A stretch of DNA of 5,369 nucleotides from Clostridia bacterium (GTDB lineage: Bacteria; Bacillota; Clostridia; Oscillospirales; Butyricicoccaceae): the NCBI GenBank assembly GCA_017407765.1, contig JAFQVZ010000100.1, positions 1 to 5,369 on the forward strand, read 5' to 3'. Below are positions 1-4,522 of the stretch, piece by piece. Made by a program: the position numbers and the translations under genes. The notes under the pieces were generated by a model. That model searched no databases. It saw only the letters and a program-made list of their open reading frames with translations, and was not told the origin of the DNA. Every line of letters begins with the position of its first letter. The stretch's first letter is position 1.

Positions 1-318
1 AAGCTCGACGTTTTCGACAACATTGAGCTTGGGTATGAGGTTATACTGCTGAAAGATAATGCCGATAAACCGGTTTCTGATGGATGCCTGCATATCGTCG
101 TCCATAGTGGAAACATCTATGCCGTTAAGTGTATAGGTCCCCGATGTGGGAACGTCAAGGCATCCGATTATATTCATGCAGGTCGACTTACCCGAACCCG
201 ACTGGCCGACGATTGCGACAAACTCGCCCTCTTCAATATTAATGCCGACCCCGTCAAGAGCGCGCACAACACTGTCGCCCATATGATAGAGCTTATATAT
301 ATCCCTGAGTTCGATCAT
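1..318 (-). CDS. ABC transporter ATP-binding protein, MacB/LolD type (N-terminal 106 residues, cut by window edge)
   Basis: The reading frame opens at ATG 318 and runs off the left edge, giving 106 residues of a protein that is usually about 220 to 250 long. It should be the cytoplasmic ATPase that powers an exporter. Seen directly: MIELRDIYKLYHMGD at the N-terminus, Walker A GQSGSGKST at residues 38-46, the stretch MNIIGCLDVPTSG just after it, which is typical of the MacB/LolD/YknY group, and the Q-loop FQQYNLIP starting at residue 89. The signature motif, Walker B and H-loop lie outside the window. The start is supported by a purine-rich AAGGTGGAG (322-330) that overlaps the adaptor's stop codon. 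Only 10 bases separate the two genes, so they are surely co-transcribed and probably translationally coupled. By analogy with YknXYZ and MacAB, a FtsX-like permease should follow. The transported substrate (peptide, antibiotic or lipid) cannot be inferred. Confidence 0.93.
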   Translation of the reverse strand, partial: MIELRDIYKLYHMGDSVVRALDGVGINIEEGEFVAIVGQSGSGKSTCMNIIGCLDVPTSGTYTLNGIDVSTMDDDMQASIRNRFIGIIFQQYNLIPKLNVVENVEL

Positions 319-328
319 AGGCTCCACC

Positions 329-1981
329 TTAGTCAGCTTCGGAGGCCTGGCCCATAGGACTGTTGTTTATCATCGTTTCAAGCAGCGATGTGGTGGCTGT
401 GCTTACGCCTACCTCTTCTCCCTCGCTGATGCCGCCGATGACCTCAATATAGTCTTCATCCGAGCGGCCTACTTCGACCTCTACGCTGCGGTAGCCCTCG
501 GGAACATTATTCTTGATATCGCCCGCACTCTCGGGATCGACTACAAAGACGGTGTTTCCGCGGTTTACGGCGCTGATGGGAACTGTGAGAACATCGATAG
601 CCTCTTCAATAACGATATCGGCTGTTACATTCATGCCGGGCAGAAGCTCGCCATATTCTTCGATGATGACACGGACCGGATATGTGGTAACGCCCGACGC
701 GACCGTGCCGTTTATGCCAATGCGGTCGATATACCCGGTGAAGGTTTCGCCGTCAACTGCATCGGCCTCAATATATACCTTCTGTCCGATCTCTACATCG
801 CGGATATAAAGCTCGTCAACATTGAGTGTGAGGGTAAGATAAGACATATCATAGATGACTGCCATGGGTGCTACTGCCGATGTGCTGTCGAGAGTATCGC
901 CTGCTTTATAGTTCTTTACGACCACTGTGCCCGATATAGGAGCCTTAATGGTGTAGTTTTCAAGAATATTACGGGCATTTTCCAGCGAAAGCTCAGAAGA
1001 ACGAACGCCGAGCTGAGCCTGCTCGATCTGACGCTGAGCGGCATCACTGTCGATAGCCATAAGCGCCTGATCGCGCGATACCCGATCGCCTTCCGAAACA
1101 TATACCGCCGTAACTGTTCCGTTTGTGCCTGCCATAACCATCGAAGCGGCGTTGGATGCAAACATGCCCGAAGAGGCACAGGAGATGCCGTTTACAACAG
1201 CAGTCGCCTGAGCTCCGTCGGCAATACCGCCGGGGTTGGAGACCGTGATCTTCACATCACAGGTGAGGATGCCGCCGATGCCGGCCTTAACAGCGCCCGA
1301 AACACTGTTCACAATGCCCTGCACAACTTCGCCTGTGTCGGTCATGGTGACCTGTGCCGACATTCCTGCCGAAAGCCGGGATGCGTCCAGCTGGTGGAAG
1401 GGAACGGTGAGCTCCATATTATCTGTATCACGGATCTCGGCAAGCATCGTGCCGGCCGTGACCTCATCGCCCTTCTTTACATAGAGCTTCATAACTCTGC
1501 CGGGCGCTGCTGCCTTAGGCTCAAGGCCGTCAACGGCATCAATAACGCTGTCGTAAGACAGACCGGCATTCCTGAGAGCGATCTCAGCCTGCTCGATAGA
1601 TCTTTCGGCATCGGAGCTGTCGATGCTGAACAGAAGATCATCCTTATTTACATAGTCGCCTTCTTCAAAGTCGGCCGTAAGTATATCGCCTTGAACCAGA
1701 CCGATGATATTATACGAATCCGCAGGCTGAAGCGCGCCGCTGCCGCCGACCGTAACGGTGATATCGCGTCTCTCTGCGGCATAATTGCGATAACCGCTGT
1801 CCTTATTTGCCCCTTCAATGATCATGGGGCGCACAACGAACCAAAACAGCAGCGCCGCTATGCCGAGCACCACCGCAATGATGCGTTTGTTCTTCTTTCT
1901 CTTCTCTCCTGCCACCATTCTGTCAAGCTTGGCATTTGCAGCCGCATCCTTTGAAAGCTGCGGATCTGTGATCTGAGCCAT
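329..1981 (-). CDS. HlyD/MacA-family membrane-anchored adaptor (periplasmic-adaptor-like) of an ABC exporter, with duplicated core
   Basis: This 550-residue protein has a basic cytoplasmic N-terminus (KRKKNKR, residues 27-33), one membrane segment at about 34-52, and an extracellular remainder. The extracellular part contains two successive adaptor cores. Core 1 has a lipoyl half at about 93-121 (ADFEEGDYVNKDDLLFSID), a short helix at 123-145, a second lipoyl half at 156-184 (KAAAPGRVMKLYVKKGDEV) and a beta-barrel-like stretch at 189-265. Core 2 repeats this with a lipoyl half at 281-312 (GTVTAVYVSEGDRVSRDQ), a helix at 314-342 (QRQIEQAQLGVRSSELSLEN), the other half at 344-365 (TIKAPISGTVVVKNYKAGD) and a barrel at 381-460. 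A membrane-proximal domain follows (461-535). Family adaptors are usually 350 to 450 residues with a single core, so this one is long. A strong ribosome binding site, AAAGGAGA (1989-1996), sits 7 bases before the ATG. The adjacent ABC ATPase argues for an ABC exporter rather than an RND pump. The substrate is unknown. Confidence 0.92.
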   Translation of the reverse strand: MAQITDPQLSKDAAANAKLDRMVAGEKRKKNKRIIAVVLGIAALLFWFVVRPMIIEGANKDSGYRNYAAERRDITVTVGGSGALQPADSYNIIGLVQGDILTADFEEGDYVNKDDLLFSIDSSDAERSIEQAEIALRNAGLSYDSVIDAVDGLEPKAAAPGRVMKLYVKKGDEVTAGTMLAEIRDTDNMELTVPFHQLDASRLSAGMSAQVTMTDTGEVVQGIVNSVSGAVKAGIGGILTCDVKITVSNPGGIADGAQATAVVNGISCASSGMFASNAASMVMAGTNGTVTAVYVSEGDRVSRDQALMAIDSDAAQRQIEQAQLGVRSSELSLENARNILENYTIKAPISGTVVVKNYKAGDTLDSTSAVAPMAVIYDMSYLTLTLNVDELYIRDVEIGQKVYIEADAVDGETFTGYIDRIGINGTVASGVTTYPVRVIIEEYGELLPGMNVTADIVIEEAIDVLTVPISAVNRGNTVFVVDPESAGDIKNNVPEGYRSVEVEVGRSDEDYIEVIGGISEGEEVGVSTATTSLLETMINNSPMGQASEAD

Positions 1982-2019
1982 CAGTCATTCTCCTTTAACC
2001 ATTGTTCTTATAATTATAT

Positions 2020-2047
2020 ATTTTACGACCAAAATACAAAAGGTCAA
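2020..2047 (-). promoter_or_regulatory. Predicted sigma-A-type promoter of the adaptor/ABC exporter operon
   Basis: Read on the minus strand, TTGACC (2042-2047, five of six to the -35 consensus) is followed after 16 bases by TAAAAT (2020-2025, five of six to the -10 consensus). Transcription would start near 2013, leaving a leader of about 30 bases before the adaptor ATG at 1981, with its ribosome binding site at 1989-1996. The site lies after the terminator of the upstream operon, as expected for an independent transcription unit. It is a prediction by eye; the surrounding DNA is AT-rich, so chance matches are possible. Confidence 0.55.
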
Positions 2048-2059
2048 CCACCGTCTGAT

Positions 2060-2072
2060 AAAGTTTAACTTT
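2060..2072. promoter_or_regulatory. Short perfect dyad upstream of the adaptor-operon promoter, possible operator
   Basis: AAAGTT-T-AACTTT is a perfect 6-bp inverted repeat around a single base, lying 13 bases upstream of the predicted -35 box. Its size and position would suit a regulator binding just upstream of RNA polymerase. No regulator gene for this exporter is present in the window, and an AT-rich dyad this short can occur by chance. Confidence 0.25.
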
Positions 2073-2109
2073 TTATTACAATTATGCCGGACCACAATCC
2101 AATATAACA

Positions 2110-2141
2110 AAAAAGGATGACCGCCAAGGGTCATCCTTTTT
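2110..2141 (-). terminator. Intrinsic terminator closing the double-cubane reductase operon
   Basis: AAAAAGGATGACC (2110-2122) pairs perfectly with GGTCATCCTTTTT (2129-2141), giving a 13-bp stem with a 6-base loop. On the minus strand the stem is followed by a run of T (complement of 2109-2114). It starts 17 bases after the activator gene's stop codon at 2159-2161. Because both flanks are A/T runs, the hairpin could in principle act in both directions, but no plus-strand gene needs it. It insulates the downstream exporter operon. Confidence 0.9.
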
Positions 2142-2158
2142 AACGCAAACTATTTAAT

Positions 2159-2929
2159 TTACTTCTTTTCGGCTCTCTTCATAAAATCATAACCGATAAC
2201 TGCCGCGCCGATGGCTCCGCAGAGCTGGCTCTGGGGATGAGTTACAACGGGCTTGTCCAGCGCCTCTTCAAGGCGCGAGCGGAAGCTCTCGTATCTTGCC
2301 AGGCCGCCGCTGAAGAAAACCTTTCCGTTCATGGGCAGCTTGCTTGCAAAGATCGCTGTACGACGGCAGATGGAGCGGATAACGCCAAGGGCAATATCGC
2401 CGCGCTCTGCGCCGTTTGCCAGCATACTGATGATCTCGCTTTCTGCAAAAACCGTACACATGCTGGTGATCTCGATCTGCTCCTTCTGCTCGAAGCTGTC
2501 GAGCTCGTCGCGGTCGCATTCAAGGATACGGCACATCATTTCTACAAAACGGCCTGTGCCGGCAGCGCACTTATCGTTCATCAGGAAGTCCTGAACATTG
2601 CCCTTGCCGTCAAGCAGAACAGCCTTGCTGTCCTGACCGCCGATATCGACAAGGCCGGAAACGCCGCCGCCAAGGAAGTATGCGCCTCTGGCATGGCAGG
2701 TGATCTCTGTGACCTTCTTGTTTGCCTCAGGCAGCAGCTCGCGGCCGTAGCCTGTTGTGACGATATAGCCTACCTCTTCGCTGTAGAGCTTATCGTATAT
2801 TTCCTTCATTCTCTGGGCAGGACGCGCGCCCGTGGGAACGATCATTGTTTCAAGGATCTTCTCACCGTCATAGAGGGCGCCTTTAACTGTCGTCGAACCG
2901 CAGTCGATACCTAAACTCAGCTTTGCCAT
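2159..2929 (-). CDS. ATP-dependent [4Fe-4S] activator/reductase of a 2-hydroxyacyl-CoA dehydratase-superfamily protein (HgdC/YjiL/DCCP-reductase type)
   Basis: This 256-residue cytoplasmic protein has an ASKHA-fold ATPase signature: phosphate-binding GIDCGSTTVKG at residues 7-17, DIGGQDSKAVLLDG at 95-108, and a C-terminal FFSGGLARYESF (205-216) plus CGAIGAA (237-243). The two cysteines expected to hold one [4Fe-4S] cluster at the homodimer interface are present as NDKCAAGTGRF (C121) and TSMCTVFAESE (C158). In this family (HgdC, FldI, BadF/BadG relatives, YjiL), ATP binding and hydrolysis push an electron from the cluster to the partner enzyme at very low potential. Length matches the family (about 255 to 260). 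The gene begins 3 bases after the stop of the partner gene and has only a weak ribosome binding site, so translation is probably coupled. Its partner is therefore the upstream 382-residue protein. An electron donor such as ferredoxin or flavodoxin is not encoded here. Confidence 0.93.
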   Translation of the reverse strand: MAKLSLGIDCGSTTVKGALYDGEKILETMIVPTGARPAQRMKEIYDKLYSEEVGYIVTTGYGRELLPEANKKVTEITCHARGAYFLGGGVSGLVDIGGQDSKAVLLDGKGNVQDFLMNDKCAAGTGRFVEMMCRILECDRDELDSFEQKEQIEITSMCTVFAESEIISMLANGAERGDIALGVIRSICRRTAIFASKLPMNGKVFFSGGLARYESFRSRLEEALDKPVVTHPQSQLCGAIGAAVIGYDFMKRAEKK

Positions 2930-2932
2930 GGC

Positions 2933-4081
2933 TTAGAGCATCTCGATGAAGGCTGCAACTCGTGTGTTGACCTGGCCTGCATCTGTGGACGAATAGTCTG
3001 TTTCCATGTACATATAGGGGATATTATGCTTCTCTGTAACGTGCTTCTTGATCTTGTAGGACTCGACATTGAAGGTATGGCAAGCCTGCAGAACGACCTC
3101 GATAACGCCGTCGATCTTATACTCTTCAAGCAGACGGTCGAACAGGTCGAGGCGGCCGGGGTTGGGCGACATGCAGGAGCAGGGGATATTGATATATCTC
3201 TTTGCCAGAGCCTCGTATACGTCGGGATTTGTCTCGTCTACCAGCTCGTCTACCGATCTTGCACCGCCGCAGTTCTCATAGCATACGACTACGCCGCCGT
3301 TTTCTTCGATAGCGCCAACGACCTTGGCTGTCGAACATCCGATGGGCGAACCTGTGAGCAGGATGCGCTTGCGGCCTTCATACTTCTTGGGATCATATTC
3401 GTCCTTGATCTTCTGTGTCAGAGCTCTTACATCAGCTGTTGCCTTGGGCATGTCGAAACGGAACTGAACACCGTCGAGGACCTTATGCATTTCCATACCG
3501 CCCATGGGAGGGGGATCCATCTTCTGCAGGCCATAGAACTCCTTAAGAGCCTTGCGCTGCTCGTTTACGATATGGATAGACTTGCGGATATCATCTTCTG
3601 TGATCGTTGTGTCAAACTGCTCTTCGAGAACGCACTTAAAGCGCTTGATCTCTTCCTTGAAGAGCTGTGTGCCCATCTCGCTCTTCTTGTTGGGGAGCTC
3701 GAGGACATGAACATTCTTGAACTCTGCCAGCATCTCATACATCTTCTTCTTGCCGTCGCATGTTGTCTCGCCGACGATAAGATCGGAGAAATAGAAGAAG
3801 GGGCACTTGTCGGTCTTGGCAAAGCCATAGCTCGACTTGATAAGGGGGCAAAGGTTGCGGGGCAGATCCTGCTCGGCATCGGGAATTGTTTCGCCTGTCT
3901 TGGAGCAGAGGCCGACCATTACGGCACCCATAGCCATGGGGATCTCCTTGGGGAGATATGTGCAGAAGCCACCGACAACGGGAACGCCCTTCTGCTTCAG
4001 TTCATACATGGGAATGAAAGAGTTCTTGCGCTGTTCGGAAAACTCTTCAAAAATAGCGGGAAGTTCTTTAACGAGTTCCAT
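2933..4081 (-). CDS. Double-cubane-cluster-type anaerobic reductase (2-hydroxyacyl-CoA dehydratase D-like superfamily, YjiM/DCCP group)
   Basis: This 382-residue cytoplasmic protein belongs to the HgdB/FldC/BcrC superfamily of iron-sulfur reductases and dehydratases. Diagnostic stretches include DLPRNLCPLIKSSYGFA (72-88), FFYFSDLIVGETTCDGKKK (95-113), LLTGSPIGCS (241-250) and the C-terminal VLQACHTFNVESYKIK (330-345). Twelve cysteines are present. C40, C78, C108, C301, C303 and C334 lie in the motifs that look most conserved and are candidates for cluster ligands, which is an inference. True 2-hydroxyacyl-CoA dehydratases and benzoyl-CoA reductases need two different subunits, whereas here a single subunit is paired directly with an activator. 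That organisation and the sizes (382 + 256) match the double-cubane cluster protein described from Carboxydothermus and the E. coli YjiM/YjiL pair. Characterised DCCP carries an [Fe8S9] cluster and reduces small molecules such as acetylene in vitro; the physiological substrate is not established. The start has AAGGAG at 4093-4098. Confidence 0.87.
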   Translation of the reverse strand: MELVKELPAIFEEFSEQRKNSFIPMYELKQKGVPVVGGFCTYLPKEIPMAMGAVMVGLCSKTGETIPDAEQDLPRNLCPLIKSSYGFAKTDKCPFFYFSDLIVGETTCDGKKKMYEMLAEFKNVHVLELPNKKSEMGTQLFKEEIKRFKCVLEEQFDTTITEDDIRKSIHIVNEQRKALKEFYGLQKMDPPPMGGMEMHKVLDGVQFRFDMPKATADVRALTQKIKDEYDPKKYEGRKRILLTGSPIGCSTAKVVGAIEENGGVVVCYENCGGARSVDELVDETNPDVYEALAKRYINIPCSCMSPNPGRLDLFDRLLEEYKIDGVIEVVLQACHTFNVESYKIKKHVTEKHNIPYMYMETDYSSTDAGQVNTRVAAFIEML

Positions 4082-4107
4082 ATTAAAACACTCTCCTTAA
4101 TATATTA

Positions 4108-4146
4108 GGGGGTTAATTTCCATCCCTTTAATTTTAGAATACCCCC
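4108..4146. promoter_or_regulatory. GGGGGT / ACCCCC inverted repeat bracketing the -10 region, possible operator
   Basis: GGGGGT (4108-4113) and its exact reverse complement ACCCCC (4141-4146) stand out in an AT-rich gap and lie on either side of the predicted -10 box, 27 bases apart. A further ATACCC at 4173-4178 repeats the ATACCC at 4140-4145 in the same orientation, 33 bases away. Similar C/G-tract half-sites are known in CsoR operators, but there the C tract precedes the G tract with a short gap, so this is not a canonical CsoR site. It could bind another regulator, or pair at RNA level only if transcription starts further upstream. Confidence 0.3.
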
Positions 4147-4159
4147 ATAAATAACGCAA
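4131..4159 (-). promoter_or_regulatory. Predicted promoter of the double-cubane reductase operon
   Basis: On the minus strand, TTGCGT (4154-4159) is separated by exactly 17 bases from TAAAAT (4131-4136), five of six to the -10 consensus. The -35 match is weak (three of six), which would suit an activated or otherwise regulated promoter. Transcription would begin near 4124, giving a leader of about 43 bases with the ribosome binding site at 4093-4098. The csoR terminator lies upstream, so an internal promoter is needed here. Confidence 0.5.
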
Positions 4160-4186
4160 ATAGTGTTTTCAGATACCCTTTTTACA

Positions 4187-4207
4187 CTTATAGCTTTTTT
4201 CTATAAG
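4187..4207. repeat. 7-bp perfect inverted repeat in the csoR/reductase intergenic region
   Basis: CTTATAG (4187-4193) and CTATAAG (4201-4207) form a perfect dyad around a 7-base T-rich centre. It lies about 28 bases upstream of the predicted -35 box of the reductase operon and about 20 bases past the csoR terminator. It may be a binding site for a dimeric regulator, or a weak secondary hairpin. The function is unknown. Confidence 0.3.
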
Positions 4208-4208
4208 C

Positions 4209-4232
4209 GCATTAAAATGTGCATTAAAAATG
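4209..4232. repeat. Tandem near-repeat of GCATTAAAA(A)TG at the csoR terminator tail
   Basis: GCATTAAAATG (4209-4219) and GCATTAAAAATG (4221-4232) are two adjacent copies with a 12-base period that differ by one A. The second copy supplies the T-run of the csoR terminator when read on the minus strand. It probably arose by local slippage, and no function is evident. Confidence 0.4.
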
Positions 4233-4257
4233 CCCGAAGAGGCGATCCTCTTCGGGC
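4226..4257 (-). terminator. Intrinsic terminator of the copA-csoR operon
   Basis: GCCCGAAGAGG (4232-4242) pairs perfectly with CCTCTTCGGGC (4247-4257), an 11-bp GC-rich stem with a 4-base loop. On the minus strand it is followed after one base by TTTTT (complement of 4226-4230). It begins 4 bases after the csoR stop codon, so it ends the copper operon cleanly and separates it from the reductase operon. Confidence 0.93.
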
Positions 4258-4261
4258 GGTT

Positions 4262-4522
4262 TCACATAAGCTTTTCAAGAAGCATAAGGATCTCGTCGAT
4301 CTTTTCTTCTCTTTCACTATCACTTGATGCCTCGCGGACGCATCCGCTGACATGGGCAGAGATGATCTCGCGGTTGGCTCGCTTGAGCACGCTCTGAGCC
4401 GCCATGATCTGGCTCGAGATATCGAGGCAGTAACGGTCTTCATCGATCATCTTTATAACGCCGTCAATCTGACCCGAAGCTGTTTTAAGCAGCCTCAGGA
4501 CCTTTGCTTTATCGGCTCTCAC
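4262..4522 (-). CDS. csoR: CsoR-family copper-sensing transcriptional repressor
   Basis: This 86-residue all-helical DNA-binding repressor should release its operator when it binds Cu(I). The CsoR fingerprint is complete: KVLRLLKTASGQIDGVIKM near the N-terminus, then the metal ligands C32 (EDRYCLDIS), H57 and C61 (SAHVSGCVREA). The C-H-C set is that of Cu(I) sensors rather than the formaldehyde (FrmR) or nickel (RcnR) sensors, which carry additional or different N-terminal ligands. Length matches the family (about 85 to 100). The start is a GTG whose first bases overlap the copA stop as GTGA. No good ribosome binding site precedes it, so translation is probably coupled to copA. A later start would remove the conserved first helix. 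Being in the same transcript as copA, it most likely autoregulates the operon through an operator upstream of the window. Confidence 0.94.
   Translation of the reverse strand: MRADKAKVLRLLKTASGQIDGVIKMIDEDRYCLDISSQIMAAQSVLKRANREIISAHVSGCVREASSDSEREEKIDEILMLLEKLM

Noticed and set aside
1394..1954. Plus-strand 186-codon frame opposite the adaptor gene
   Set aside because: It is antisense to a well supported adaptor and has no recognisable motif or promoter.
329..1981. Annotation of the adaptor as part of an RND multidrug pump
   Set aside because: The next gene is an ABC ATPase 10 bases away and no RND permease is visible. The Gram-positive context also favours an ABC exporter of the YknXYZ/MacAB kind.
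2237..2914. Plus-strand open frames of 225 and 113 codons opposite the activator gene
   Set aside because: They mirror the coding sequence of the HgdC-type activator, with no supporting start context and no family resemblance.
2933..4081. Annotation as an (R)-2-hydroxyglutaryl-, lactoyl- or phenyllactyl-CoA dehydratase or benzoyl-CoA reductase subunit
   Set aside because: Those enzymes need two distinct large subunits and usually a CoA-transferase nearby. Only one subunit is present, and its motifs fit the DCCP/YjiM group better. The alternative is not fully excluded without a tree.
3026..4108. A 360-codon open frame on the plus strand, antisense to the double-cubane reductase gene
   Set aside because: It lies opposite a gene with unmistakable family motifs, has no recognisable domain and reads as low-information antisense translation. 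Long antisense frames are expected from the codon bias of the real gene.
4082..4261. A riboswitch or small RNA gene in the csoR/reductase gap
   Set aside because: Apart from the terminator, the short dyad and the repeats, there is no multi-stem structure or known aptamer core. The gap is AT-rich and the predicted leader is only about 43 bases.
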